A stretch of DNA of 64,000 nucleotides, taken from assembly GCA_035628995.1 (NCBI GenBank), contig DASPIR010000035.1, forward strand, positions 35,572-99,571, given 5' to 3'. The notes under the pieces are model-generated. The model saw only the letters and a program-made list of their open reading frames with translations, was not told where the DNA came from and did not search any database. The DNA comes from Clostridia bacterium. Lineage in GTDB: Bacteria; Bacillota; Clostridia; Lutisporales; Lutisporaceae. The position numbers were made by a program, and so were the translations under genes. Positions 1 through 8,102 of the stretch are shown here, piece after piece. Positions within the stretch are counted from its first letter, which is position 1. Each line of letters opens with the position of its first letter.

Positions 1-701
1 GGGAGAAGGTAGATAGCCTGCTGGGGAAAATGAAGGCTGAAAGATTCTTCTGCGAGGGCTTGCATGGAGGAATGGATCAGGACCAGCGCTTAAGCGTTGT
101 GCAGAGCTTCAAGAGAGGTGAGTTTCATTTCCTGGTTGCAACAGATGTTGCGGCTAGAGGGATTCATATAGATGATGTCACCCACGTTATCAATTATGAC
201 GTTCCTATGGAAAACGAAAGCTATGTTCACAGGATTGGCAGAACAGGACGTGTAGAAAGCAAGGGGGTAGCCATTACTCTTGCATCACCCAGGGAATTGA
301 GGTTTTTGAAGGATATTGAAGAGTATGTACAGTATAAGATTCCAAGGAGAGAGCTGCCCACAGATGCTGAAGTGCAAACGGGCAGGGGGGACTTTGAAGA
401 TAAGATAAAGTCAAAGCCTAAAGCCAAGAAAAACAAAGCAGAAGCACTGAACAGGGAGATTACAAAAATACGTATAAATGCAGGCAAGACCAAGCGAATG
501 AGGCCGGGTGACATACTGGGTGCTATATCGAATATCAAAGGGATTAATCCGGAGGATATAGGAATAATTGATGTGCAGGATACCTGCTCCTATGTGGAGG
601 TATTCGGCAGAGATGCGGATTATATAGTCAAGGAGCTTCAGGATACAAGCATTAAAGGGAAAGTGCATACCGTAAAGAAAGTAAGATTCCGCAATGCGTA
701 A
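1..701 (+). CDS. DEAD-box RNA helicase, DbpA/YxiN type (3' part only)
   Basis: This is the C-terminal half of an ATP-dependent RNA helicase; the gene starts left of the window and the frame is open from base 3. The helicase C-terminal domain shows motif V (ATDVAARGIHIDDV) and motif VI (HRIGRTGR). After a lysine-rich linker (SKPKAKKNKAEALNRE) the last ~75 residues match the DbpA-type RNA-binding domain (KTKRMRPGDILGAISNIKG...). In Bacillus YxiN and E. coli DbpA this domain directs the helicase to 23S rRNA during 50S assembly. A terminator follows at 753-790. The family assignment is confident; specificity for 23S rRNA is inferred from the family. Confidence 0.9.
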   Translation, partial: EKVDSLLGKMKAERFFCEGLHGGMDQDQRLSVVQSFKRGEFHFLVATDVAARGIHIDDVTHVINYDVPMENESYVHRIGRTGRVESKGVAITLASPRELRFLKDIEEYVQYKIPRRELPTDAEVQTGRGDFEDKIKSKPKAKKNKAEALNREITKIRINAGKTKRMRPGDILGAISNIKGINPEDIGIIDVQDTCSYVEVFGRDADYIVKELQDTSIKGKVHTVKKVRFRNA

Positions 702-752
702 GCATATAGCGTTATTCAGGCTATAGCGCTTTTGGATAGTTCGTAATTAAGT

Positions 753-790
753 TCAGCCATATAGTAAATCTATGTGGCTGATATTTTTTC
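753..790 (+). terminator. Rho-independent terminator after the helicase
   Basis: TCAGCCATATAG (753-764) pairs with CTATGTGGCTGA (770-781), with one G-U wobble, and is followed by a T-rich stretch. It separates the helicase gene from the MarR operon. Confidence 0.75.
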
Positions 791-799
791 CAGAAGCTA

Positions 800-853
800 T
801 TGACTTATTAATTAATACGTAATATATTACTTATATAGGTAACATATTACGTA
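800..853 (+). promoter_or_regulatory. Promoter with overlapping MarR-type operator
   Basis: TTGACT (800-805), a 17-nt spacer and TATATT (823-828) form a sigma-A promoter. An inverted repeat of 15-bp arms, TACGTAATATATTAC (816-830) and GTAACATATTACGTA (839-853), with one mismatch and an 8-nt centre, covers the -10 box and the likely transcription start. This placement suits repression by the MarR protein encoded immediately downstream (autoregulation, inferred). Confidence 0.7.
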
Positions 854-886
854 TATACAAAAGTACGCTTTGGAGGTGTATCCTTA

Positions 887-1354
887 ATGGATTCTATTGA
901 TAAGCAGAAGTTCATATTCGGCAGTATTTTCTTGCTTGCAAACACGCTTCAGGTCATAGGAGACCAATATCTTGGAAGAGATGGTATTACCACAAAACAG
1001 TGGCTCCTGCAAGTAATGATATCACAATTAGGTGATAATCCCCCGACATTAAGTGAGGTGGCTGAACTTATGGGCAGCTCACGCCAGAATGTAAAGCAGC
1101 TTGCACTGAAGCTTGAGGAAAAAGGCTTCTTGACTATTCAGAAGGATGAGCATGATGCCCGGGCCTTAAGGCTTAAACTGACAGATAAAAGTCAGGTATT
1201 TTGGGAAAAAAGAAAGAAGCAGGATGACGAATTTATAGAAGATCTTTTTAAGGATTTAAGCCAAGAGGAAATTGATTCGATGTTCAAAGGCGTTGGTAAG
1301 TTATTTACGAAGGTAGAGAAAATAGAAAAAACCATACATGGAAGGATGTATTAA
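887..1354 (+). CDS. MarR-family transcriptional regulator
   Basis: This 155-residue winged-helix regulator has its recognition region at about residues 55-85 (LSEVAELMGSSRQNVKQLAL), followed by a wing rich in D, E and R. MarR proteins bind palindromic DNA as dimers and usually repress their own operon until a small ligand or oxidant releases them. The start ATG has a good GGAGGTG site at 872-878. The stop codon TAA directly abuts the ATG of the FMN-binding gene, so regulator and flavin genes are one transcription unit. The 15-bp inverted repeat at 816-853 is the likely operator. The ligand cannot be told from sequence. Confidence 0.9.
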   Translation: MDSIDKQKFIFGSIFLLANTLQVIGDQYLGRDGITTKQWLLQVMISQLGDNPPTLSEVAELMGSSRQNVKQLALKLEEKGFLTIQKDEHDARALRLKLTDKSQVFWEKRKKQDDEFIEDLFKDLSQEEIDSMFKGVGKLFTKVEKIEKTIHGRMY

Positions 1355-1738
1355 ATGAAATTATTTTTAAAGATTATGTTGTCAGTATTCATAATTTTTG
1401 TATTGGTTTCTGGAGGGGGCTTATTCTTCATCAGCAGAGGAGTCGAAGCTGGGGAAGTGTTGGAAATCAATGATGTAGATCTATCTAAACTAAATGATGG
1501 AACCTACAACGGAACATATAATGGTGGAAGATGGACCAATGAAGTGAATGTGATAGTCAAAGATCATAAAATTACAGGGGTTGAGATAGTGAAGGATGTT
1601 CTGCTTCCAAAGCCAGAGGTTACGGCTGAGCTGGTAAACCTGGTGCTGGAGAAGCAAAGCCCAAAGATTGATGCGATATCAGGCTCAACAGTTACCTGTA
1701 AGGCTTATCTGAAATCTATAGAAAACGCACTGAAATAA
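1355..1738 (+). CDS. Membrane-anchored FMN-binding domain protein
   Basis: This 127-residue protein has one N-terminal membrane segment or uncleaved signal (about residues 4-27), then an FMN_bind domain like that at the C-terminus of RnfG and NqrC. The sequence DAISGSTVT (near residues 105-113) matches the Dxx[S/T]G-x-[S/T] flavinylation signature, where ApbE attaches FMN through phosphoester bonding to the Thr. The orientation predicts an extracytoplasmic flavin carrier. It lies between the MarR gene and two flavodoxin-fold genes. No ApbE gene is present in the window, so covalent flavinylation is inferred. Confidence 0.8.
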   Translation: MKLFLKIMLSVFIIFVLVSGGGLFFISRGVEAGEVLEINDVDLSKLNDGTYNGTYNGGRWTNEVNVIVKDHKITGVEIVKDVLLPKPEVTAELVNLVLEKQSPKIDAISGSTVTCKAYLKSIENALK

Positions 1739-1751
1739 TAGGAGGGTTAAC

Positions 1752-2300
1752 ATGTCAATAGTAATACTGGACGCAATGGAAGGCAGCAACAGCATTTCAG
1801 ACAAGCTGAAAGAAAGAATGCTGCAAAAGAGTAAAGAGCTTTCACATTTTGAATTAAGGGATATGAAAATTCTGCCCTGCAGATCCTGCGGTGTATGTGG
1901 GTTTAAATCCCCTGGCAAATGTGTATTTAAGGATGACATGCATGAGATATTATACGCCATGGCAAAGAGCAGCACGATTGTACTACTTGCACCGGTGAGG
2001 TTTGGCGGTTATCCTTCCAGCCTCAAAAAAGCTGTAGATAAATTTGCGTTAATGGCCCTTCCATCATATACAGTAAAGCATGGTCATATGGTGCATCCAG
2101 CACGTTATGGCAGTAAAATGCTTATTGGAATCGGGGTGCAAGGACAGGCTTCAAAGGAGAGGGAGGAAAGCTTCAAGAGACTGGTGGAAAACAACGCATT
2201 GAACGGACAATTTGAACATAAGTCAGTAGTGCTGAATGCTTCAGATGATATGAACGAGATAGAACAGGTTATAGATAATCTGTTAAAGGGGGTGTGCTAG
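1752..2300 (+). CDS. Flavodoxin-fold / NADPH-dependent FMN reductase-like protein
   Basis: This 182-residue protein resembles the iron-sulfur flavoprotein / FMN reductase group. It contains a CRSCGVCGFKSPGKC cysteine cluster at about residues 45-60, which is the typical CxxCxxC...C arrangement of that group, and KDDMHEILYAM just after it. These proteins bind FMN and often pass electrons to or from quinones, nitro compounds or other flavins. A GGAGGG site precedes ATG 1752. The gene ends in TAG overlapping the start region of the next flavodoxin-like gene, so translation is probably coupled. The substrate is unknown. Confidence 0.75.
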   Translation: MSIVILDAMEGSNSISDKLKERMLQKSKELSHFELRDMKILPCRSCGVCGFKSPGKCVFKDDMHEILYAMAKSSTIVLLAPVRFGGYPSSLKKAVDKFALMALPSYTVKHGHMVHPARYGSKMLIGIGVQGQASKEREESFKRLVENNALNGQFEHKSVVLNASDDMNEIEQVIDNLLKGVC

Positions 2301-2302
2301 TG

Positions 2303-2974
2303 ATGAGTGGAAAAAAACTTCTCCTGTTAAACGGAAGTCCAAGGAAAAGTGGGACATCGTACAGCTTTGCAAGGACTATGAAGCAGCTTGCAGAAAGCTT
2401 TGGAAATGATGTAGAAATCATACATGCTATTGATTATTTCGATGGTAAGGAAAAAATAGAACACTTAAGTCAGTTAATAGCACAAAATGATATTATAGCT
2501 ATGTCAGCACCCGTATATGCAGATTTTCTTCCTTATCATGATATCTGGCTCTTGGAGAAGCTAACTGAGGAGTGCGCCAAGGAGCTAAAGGGCAAGGCGT
2601 TCTTTGCAGTAGGTCAGTGTGGCTTTCCTGATATAACCCGTATTGAGCCGCTTATTGATGCTTGCAGGTTCTTTGCTGAAGATACAGGAATGAATTGGCT
2701 GGGTGGATTGGCTTATGGCGGAGGCCCGATGATAAATGGAGCATTACTGGAGGACATAGGTAAAAAGGGAGAAAAAATCACTTCAGGCTTCAGACTTGCC
2801 CTGGAAAACGTCTTCAAGGGAGAAAAGATAAGCATCGACGCTCAAAAGTGTATTACCATGGATATTCCCCCAATTATGTATTGGCCTCTAGTGATTTTTA
2901 TGAACCAAATGACAAAAAAACAGGCACGCGAAGCCGGAAATGTGGATTATACAAAAAAGGTCTACTTAGAATAG
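2303..2974 (+). CDS. NAD(P)H-dependent FMN reductase / flavodoxin-like protein
   Basis: This 223-residue flavodoxin-fold protein begins LLLLNGSPRKSGTSYSFAR, the phosphate-binding loop pattern (NGSPRxxGxS) of NADPH-dependent FMN reductases. SAPVYADFLPYHD near residue 70 fits the second flavin-contact loop. Three in-frame starts exist (GTG 2294, GTG 2300, ATG 2303). ATG 2303 is chosen because GGGGG at 2288-2292 is correctly spaced from it. It overlaps or abuts the preceding gene and is the last gene of the MarR operon. The reading frame ends exactly at the edge of the long-hairpin element at 2966-3294. Confidence 0.75.
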   Translation: MSGKKLLLLNGSPRKSGTSYSFARTMKQLAESFGNDVEIIHAIDYFDGKEKIEHLSQLIAQNDIIAMSAPVYADFLPYHDIWLLEKLTEECAKELKGKAFFAVGQCGFPDITRIEPLIDACRFFAEDTGMNWLGGLAYGGGPMINGALLEDIGKKGEKITSGFRLALENVFKGEKISIDAQKCITMDIPPIMYWPLVIFMNQMTKKQAREAGNVDYTKKVYLE

Positions 2975-3294
2975 ACCTAGATTGCTGACTAACTAGCCAA
3001 GTCTTCGAAGCCTATATAACGATGTGCGCTTATGCAAGCAGCCATGTAATAGCTAAGGTGTGCTTATACAAAGCTTGTTAATGGTACTTAGGAACGTAGC
3101 CTTAGAAACAGTCGTATGTGAGGCAAGGATGCCGAGCAAGCCTTCAAGGTCAAGGATGACCATTTGAAGGCGCTAGACTTTTCTTAGGCGAAGTGACTTA
3201 GTACCATCAAGATTTGTATAGTTATACCGTGCTATACATGGCTGCTTTATGAGCGCTGTTTTATCATTAGCCTCAATCTATTCTAAATAGACCT
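2966..3294. repeat. Family A long-hairpin element, copy 1 (MITE-like or structured RNA)
   Basis: About 320 bp without a gene, forming one imperfect hairpin. Paired blocks from outside in: TTAGAATAG (2966-2974) with CTATTCTAA (3278-3286); AAGCAGCCATGTA (3036-3048) with TACATGGCTGCTT (3235-3247); TATACAAA (3065-3072) with TTTGTATA (3213-3220); ATGGTACTTAG (3081-3091) with CTTAGTACCAT (3197-3207, one mismatch). Inside is a 93-nt core (3098-3190) whose ends also pair. AATAGACCT occurs directly repeated at 2970-2978 and 3286-3294, resembling a 9-bp target duplication. A second copy of the core and one arm lies inverted at 63835-64000. It sits between convergent genes. Whether it is transcribed is unknown. 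Confidence 0.75.
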
Positions 3295-3300
3295 TCTTTG

Positions 3301-4323
3301 CTATACATCAAGCTTCATATCTCCAAACTTAATCCAACCCTTCTTACGCATATATTCAGAGACAATCAGGGTTATCACTGCGGGCGCAAGGAAATGAAGA
3401 GCAAGAATCAAAGGCAGGGAAGCAGTTCCCATAGTTTCTACGGTGGCAAACTGTCCTACCAGCCCACTGGTGCCCATACCTGCACCTACGGCATTGTTTC
3501 TCATTTTGAATATCGCAGAGGCTACAGGCCCTAATAAAGCACTTGCTATGGTAGGCGGCACCCAAATCAAAGGATTCTTTACAATATTGGGAACCTGCAG
3601 CATAGAAGTTCCAAGGCCTTGGGCTACAAGCCCGCCGAGTTTGTTTTCCCTGTAGCTGGCAACAGCAAAGCCTACCATCTGCGCACAGCATCCTACAGTA
3701 GCTGCTCCTGCTGCAAGACCGTCAAGCTTTAAAGCTATTGCCAGGGCTGCACTGCTTATTGGAAGGGTCAATACCATACCCATTATAGTTGAGACTAATA
3801 CTCCCATAGGAATAGGCTGAAGCTCTGTAGCATAGTTGACCATCTGCCCCAAGGCTGTCATCAGGGATGCCATAAATGGACTTACAAAGACGCTGGTGAG
3901 TCCGCCTGCAATAATTGTAGCAGCAGGAACCACAATGATATTGAGCTTGGTTTTTCCTTGCACCAGCTTTCCTGCTTCTGCACCAACCAAAGCTGCAAAT
4001 AAAGCTCCTACCGGTTCTCCTATCTTTATAGAATATATGCCAGTGGAGGTGAGCAGTATGGTTTGTGCTCCCAGTGCCCCGGTGACTAAGGAAGAAAAGA
4101 TTGATAAAACAGGAGCTTTTACACCATAAGCCACCGCTGCTCCGATAGCAGGGCCCATCATGAACTGAGCGATTATTCCAAACTCTACGAGCAAAGGGAT
4201 TCCCAGTTTTTCTCCTACCTGCTTTAATATAAGGCCTATTATAAGCGATGAGAAAAGGCCTTGGGCCATATAGTTCAGCACGTTAATCAAGTATTCCTGG
4301 AAATTGAATTTCTTTTTTTCCAT
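3301..4323 (-). CDS. Orphan PTS EIIC-like membrane transporter
   Basis: This 340-residue, very hydrophobic protein has about 8-10 membrane segments and repeated Gly/Ala-rich stretches (GPAIGAAVAYGVKAPVLSIF, NAVGAGMGTSGLVGQFA). It resembles the EIIC family of the phosphotransferase system found as stand-alone genes in Firmicutes. No EIIA or EIIB domain is attached or encoded nearby, so the phosphate donor and the sugar are unknown. It could also work as a non-PTS transporter. The gene is on the minus strand downstream of the F420-ligase-like gene but separated from it by a terminator. The MEKKKFNFQEYL start at 4323 follows GAGAGGATATT, a modest ribosome site. Confidence 0.7.
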   Translation of the reverse strand: MEKKKFNFQEYLINVLNYMAQGLFSSLIIGLILKQVGEKLGIPLLVEFGIIAQFMMGPAIGAAVAYGVKAPVLSIFSSLVTGALGAQTILLTSTGIYSIKIGEPVGALFAALVGAEAGKLVQGKTKLNIIVVPAATIIAGGLTSVFVSPFMASLMTALGQMVNYATELQPIPMGVLVSTIMGMVLTLPISSAALAIALKLDGLAAGAATVGCCAQMVGFAVASYRENKLGGLVAQGLGTSMLQVPNIVKNPLIWVPPTIASALLGPVASAIFKMRNNAVGAGMGTSGLVGQFATVETMGTASLPLILALHFLAPAVITLIVSEYMRKKGWIKFGDMKLDV

Positions 4324-4430
4324 AATATCCTCTCATTCAATAAAGTATTAATCGAATAATAACGTTATATTGCACAAAATTGTTTCTGAATATATTATGA
4401 TGTAAAGTTATTAGCAAGTAAAGCTAAAAA

Positions 4431-4472
4431 ATGGAAAAAGGCCTGAAATGCTGCTTTCAAACCTTTTTCCAT
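4431..4472 (-). terminator. Terminator downstream of the F420-ligase-like gene
   Basis: ATGGAAAAAGG (4431-4441) pairs with CCTTTTTCCAT (4462-4472). Read on the minus strand, the hairpin is followed by TTTTTT. Confidence 0.75.
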
Positions 4473-4477
4473 AAATA

Positions 4478-5668
4478 CTATTTTGTATAATTATCAAAGT
4501 AGCCTTGGATGTAAATAATAGGTGTTCCTTTATCTCCGCTTCCGGAAGTCAAGTCGCATAGAGAGCCTATGAGGTCGGTGAGTCTTCTGGGGGTGGTACC
4601 CTGTGCTTCCATGCTCCCGACAAGGTCAGATTCTTTGTTCTTGATATACTCTGAGATAGCCTGTTTAAGTGCTTCTCCCTCTAAATCGGCAAAGTTATTA
4701 TCTGCTATATACTTCAGTTTTATTTCACTGGGAGTACCTTCAAGACCAGCTGTGTAAGCAGGTGATACAACGGGGTCAGCAAGCTCCCATATTTTGCCCA
4801 CCGGATCCTTGAATGCTCCATCTCCATAAATCAGTACTTCAACTGTCTTGCCTGTCTTTTCTTTAAGCATGGCTTGAATGCTGTCAACGATAGGCTGGCA
4901 GCTACGCGGGAAAAGCTTGACGCTGTTTTCTGTAGCCTTATTTGAACCTAAGAGCCCGTATGCTTCGTTATAGCCGCTGCCGTCAGTTGATTCAGTAAGA
5001 ATATCGTCAAGGCTGTACACTTTTTTTCCACCGTTTGCCTTCAGGATTCTTTTCGTTCTGACTCTTGTATGAATATCGCAGGTAAGGACATTCTTTGTAT
5101 AGTCTAAAATAGTTGCCGGGTTGTTCGCAAATATTATTTCGCATTCAGCTCCGCATTCTTTAATCAAGGATTTATAATAATCAATATAGTCAACACCGGT
5201 AAAAGAGTGTTTAGTATATCCAAAATAATCGCGGAAGTCCTTTTCTGTCAAAACATCTGTCCAGGGATTCACACCCTTTTCATCAATAGCATCGATATCC
5301 ACTAACTGGTTGCCTACTTCATCTGATGGATAACTAAACATCAATACTATTTTTTTAGCTCCTTTTGCTATACCCCTAAGGCACACAGCAAAGCGGTTGC
5401 GGCTTAGGATAGGGAATATCACTCCAATAGTATCTTCTCCGAATATGGCTTTGACATCCTTCGCAATTGCTTCAATTGGCGCATAGTTTCCCTGGGAGCG
5501 GGCAACCACAGATTCGGTTACAGCAACAATATCCCTGTCATTAATATGAAAGCCCTCTATTTCTGAAGCTTTTAATACAGTAGCTACTGCAATTTCTGCT
5601 ATATTATCTCCCTGCCTTATAATCGGAGCACGAAGACCTCTTGAGATAGTACCTGTTATTCTTTCCAT
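4478..5668 (-). CDS. Coenzyme F420-0:L-glutamate ligase-like protein
   Basis: This 396-residue protein matches the F420-0:gamma-glutamyl ligase (CofE) family as expanded in Clostridia, about 150 residues longer than archaeal CofE. Family features include the N-terminal GLRAPIIRQGDNIAEIAV and NDRDIVAVTESVVARSQGNY blocks and the RNRFAVCLRGIAKGAKKIV block. True CofE adds glutamate to F420-0 using GTP. No other F420 biosynthesis gene is in the window, and most Clostridia do not make F420, so the real substrate is unknown. It is transcribed divergently from a LysR gene that may control it. ATG 5668 follows GGAGGAGATAAT. Confidence 0.75.
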   Translation of the reverse strand: MERITGTISRGLRAPIIRQGDNIAEIAVATVLKASEIEGFHINDRDIVAVTESVVARSQGNYAPIEAIAKDVKAIFGEDTIGVIFPILSRNRFAVCLRGIAKGAKKIVLMFSYPSDEVGNQLVDIDAIDEKGVNPWTDVLTEKDFRDYFGYTKHSFTGVDYIDYYKSLIKECGAECEIIFANNPATILDYTKNVLTCDIHTRVRTKRILKANGGKKVYSLDDILTESTDGSGYNEAYGLLGSNKATENSVKLFPRSCQPIVDSIQAMLKEKTGKTVEVLIYGDGAFKDPVGKIWELADPVVSPAYTAGLEGTPSEIKLKYIADNNFADLEGEALKQAISEYIKNKESDLVGSMEAQGTTPRRLTDLIGSLCDLTSGSGDKGTPIIYIQGYFDNYTK

Positions 5669-5712
5669 TATTATCTCCTCCTATTAAGTGATTTTGTAAT
5701 TAGCTATGGACT

Positions 5713-5741
5713 CCATACTTGTACTATATAGGAATGTATGG
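5713..5741. promoter_or_regulatory. Possible LysR binding site in divergent promoter
   Basis: CCATAC (5713-5718) and GTATGG (5736-5741) form a dyad with a 17-bp centre in the 120-bp gap between the divergent F420-ligase-like and LysR genes. This is the usual location of an autoregulatory LysR site. Confidence 0.4.
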
Positions 5742-5791
5742 TATAAGTAAAATAAATATATATTATGGAACATATAAGGAGGGGTTATATC

Positions 5792-6679
5792 GTGGTTAAA
5801 TTGGACTTATACAGAGTTTTCTGTGAAGTTGCTAAAGTACATAGCTTTTCAAAGGCTGCGGCAGCGCTATATATGACGCAGCCGGCTGTCAGCCAGTCAA
5901 TCATGCAGCTTGAAGGAGAGCTTATGATACGTCTTTTTACACGGACACCCAGGGGCGTAGTCCTTACAAATGAAGGACAGCTGTTATTTGAATATATTAG
6001 TTCTGCAATAAATTTAATCAATACAGGTGAAAAGAAGCTGGTGGAGGTTAAGAACCTGATGGCGGGGGAATTGAGATTAGGTGTGGGAGATACAATTTCA
6101 CGGTATTATCTGTTACCCTACCTGGAAAGGTTCCACAAGCTATACAGGGGTATTAAATTAAAAGTCTTTAACGGTACAACCATAGAACTTTGTGCTATGA
6201 TAAAATCGGGAGAAATTGATATTGCAGTATGCAATCTGCCAATAGAAGATGAAGCTTTTGAGATAATAAAATGCATGGATATTCAAGATATCTTTGTTTG
6301 TGGGGAAACGTATAAGGATAAACTTTCAAAGCCTTTAAGCCTTGAGGAAATGTCAGAGCTTCCGCTTATATTGCTGGAGACCAAGTCTAACTCAAGGCAA
6401 TACGTAGAAAAGTATTTGCTTTCAAAGGGAATTGGAATTAAACCGGAGATTGAGCTGGGTTCCCATGAGCTTCTTTTGGAATTTGCAAAAATCAATCTGG
6501 GCATATCTTGCGTCATAAAAGAGTTTTCACAAGAGTATCTAAAAAGCGGAACATTATATGAAATGCAGCTGATTGAAGAGATACCAAAAAGAAGTATAGG
6601 CATATGTTATTTGAAGAGCATACCGCTATCGCCTGCTTCGGCAAGATTTGTTGATACTTTGGAATTGGTGTATAATTAA
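5792..6679 (+). CDS. LysR-family transcriptional regulator
   Basis: This 295-residue regulator has an N-terminal winged HTH (residues ~1-60: LDLYRVFCEVAKVHSFSKAA, then YMTQPAVSQSIMQLE) and a C-terminal two-lobed ligand-binding domain. The frame is open further upstream, but GTG 5792 is preferred because AAGGAGGGG at 5776-5784 precedes it at normal spacing and the family start is nearby. LysR proteins commonly activate the divergent neighbour, here the F420-ligase-like gene. An M18 aminopeptidase gene follows 27 bp downstream and may be cotranscribed. The co-inducer is unknown. Confidence 0.88.
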   Translation: MVKLDLYRVFCEVAKVHSFSKAAAALYMTQPAVSQSIMQLEGELMIRLFTRTPRGVVLTNEGQLLFEYISSAINLINTGEKKLVEVKNLMAGELRLGVGDTISRYYLLPYLERFHKLYRGIKLKVFNGTTIELCAMIKSGEIDIAVCNLPIEDEAFEIIKCMDIQDIFVCGETYKDKLSKPLSLEEMSELPLILLETKSNSRQYVEKYLLSKGIGIKPEIELGSHELLLEFAKINLGISCVIKEFSQEYLKSGTLYEMQLIEEIPKRSIGICYLKSIPLSPASARFVDTLELVYN

Positions 6680-6706
6680 GCTATGACTATGATTGGGGGT
6701 AAGCAA

Positions 6707-8008
6707 ATGAATAAGGAGTTGGATTTTGCAAAGGAGCTAATAGATTTTATATATGATAGCCCGACGGCTTTCCATGCAGTTGATGTCACCCGAAAAATGC
6801 TGGAGAACCATGGCTTTGCAGAGCTCAAGGAAGAGGACAGGTGGAAGCTTCAAAAGGGCAGCAAATATTATATGATAAAAAACCACTCTGCATTGGCTGC
6901 ATTTGTAGTAGGCATGAGAGAGGTCCAAGAGAATGGTTTTAAGATAATCGGTGCGCACACTGATTCTCCTACCTTCAGGATAAAACCATCAGCTGAGATG
7001 ACAGCAGAGAACCACTACATCAAATTGGATACCGAAACCTACGGGTGGCCAATACTTAGCACGTGGCTGGACAGACCGCTGTCAGTGGCGGGGAGGGTTA
7101 CAGTAAAGGGAGCTGACCTTTTTAACCCCATCACTAAGCTTGTGAACATTAAGAAGCCGATTCTGGTAATACCGAATCTGGCAATACATATGAACAGAAA
7201 TATGAACTCAGGGGTAGAGCTGAACAAACAGAAGGATATGCTGCCACTGATGTCATTAATAAACGATAAGCTGGAAAAGGGCAATTATCTATTGAATGCC
7301 ATAGCGAGGGAAATAAATGTTGAACCCTCTGATATAATTGATTTTGATTTGTTCCTGTATGAATTTGAGAAGGGGACAATAATGGGGCTTAATGATGAAT
7401 TTATATCCTCTGCAAGGCTTGACGACCTTGCCATGGTGCATGCAGCGATAACAGCAATCACAAGTACTGCTGCTTCAAAGAGCACCAACGTTATGGTTTG
7501 CTTTGACAATGAAGAAGTTGGAAGTACTAGTAAGCAGGGGGCAGATTCACAGCTACTTTCGAGCATACTTGAGAGAATAGTGTTGTCAATGGGGGGAGAC
7601 AGGGAAGACTTTTTTAGAGCTGTCTCAAAATCCTTCATGATATCAGCGGATTTGGCTCATGCCGTTCATCCAAATGCAGGAGATAAGCATGACCCGCAGA
7701 ACAAGCCGCTGATCAACAAAGGTCCGGTAATCAAAATAAGTGCTAATATGAAATACACTACCGATAGCAACTCTTCAGCTGCATATGCAGGGATTTGCTT
7801 CAAAGCCGATGTACCTGTGCAGTGGTTTGTAAACCGTTCGGATGAACCGGGCGGCACCACTATAGGGCCTATTTCATCGTCGCACCTCCATATGCGAAGT
7901 ATGGACATGGGGACACCTATTCTGGCAATGCATTCAGTGAGAGAGCTGGGTGGAGTGCTTGACCACACTTATGTGACAAGGAGCTTTGAAGAGTTTTATA
8001 GATTATAA
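6707..8008 (+). CDS. apeB: M18 family aminopeptidase
   Basis: This 433-residue protein is a dinuclear zinc aminopeptidase that removes N-terminal (often acidic) residues from peptides in the cytoplasm. Visible metal-ligand and catalytic motifs are GAHTDSPTFRIKP (His and Asp), CFDNEEVGS (catalytic Glu and metal Glu), SADLAHAVHPN, and SSSHLHMRS near the end. The length matches the family. ATG 6707 is chosen over ATG 6683 because TGGGGGTAAG lies just before it and the family begins at about this point. Confidence 0.9.
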   Translation: MNKELDFAKELIDFIYDSPTAFHAVDVTRKMLENHGFAELKEEDRWKLQKGSKYYMIKNHSALAAFVVGMREVQENGFKIIGAHTDSPTFRIKPSAEMTAENHYIKLDTETYGWPILSTWLDRPLSVAGRVTVKGADLFNPITKLVNIKKPILVIPNLAIHMNRNMNSGVELNKQKDMLPLMSLINDKLEKGNYLLNAIAREINVEPSDIIDFDLFLYEFEKGTIMGLNDEFISSARLDDLAMVHAAITAITSTAASKSTNVMVCFDNEEVGSTSKQGADSQLLSSILERIVLSMGGDREDFFRAVSKSFMISADLAHAVHPNAGDKHDPQNKPLINKGPVIKISANMKYTTDSNSSAAYAGICFKADVPVQWFVNRSDEPGGTTIGPISSSHLHMRSMDMGTPILAMHSVRELGGVLDHTYVTRSFEEFYRL

Positions 8009-8028
8009 TTAGAAAACAAGAGAAAATA

Positions 8029-8037
8029 TGATATAAT
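8029..8037 (+). promoter_or_regulatory. Extended -10 promoter for the PilZ gene
   Basis: TGATATAAT (8029-8037) is an extended -10 element (TGnTATAAT) about 65 bp upstream of the PilZ start. No clear -35 was seen. Confidence 0.5.
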
Positions 8038-8102
8038 TATTTGCAAGAAGTTAGCAAGGGGCAATTTAAACATTGCAAGTAAATGAAGGAGGGAAATATA
8101 CT

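Noticed and set aside
2966..3294. Insertion sequence with transposase
   Set aside because: The hairpin element has no transposase frame, so it can at most be a non-autonomous element.
3298..3691. Plus- and minus-strand frames overlapping the EIIC-like gene
   Set aside because: They overlap the hydrophobic gene in other frames, lack ribosome sites and have cysteine/arginine-rich compositions typical of shadow frames.
4478..5668. F420 biosynthesis locus
   Set aside because: Only one F420-like gene is present and no neighbouring cof genes exist; the pathway claim is not supported.
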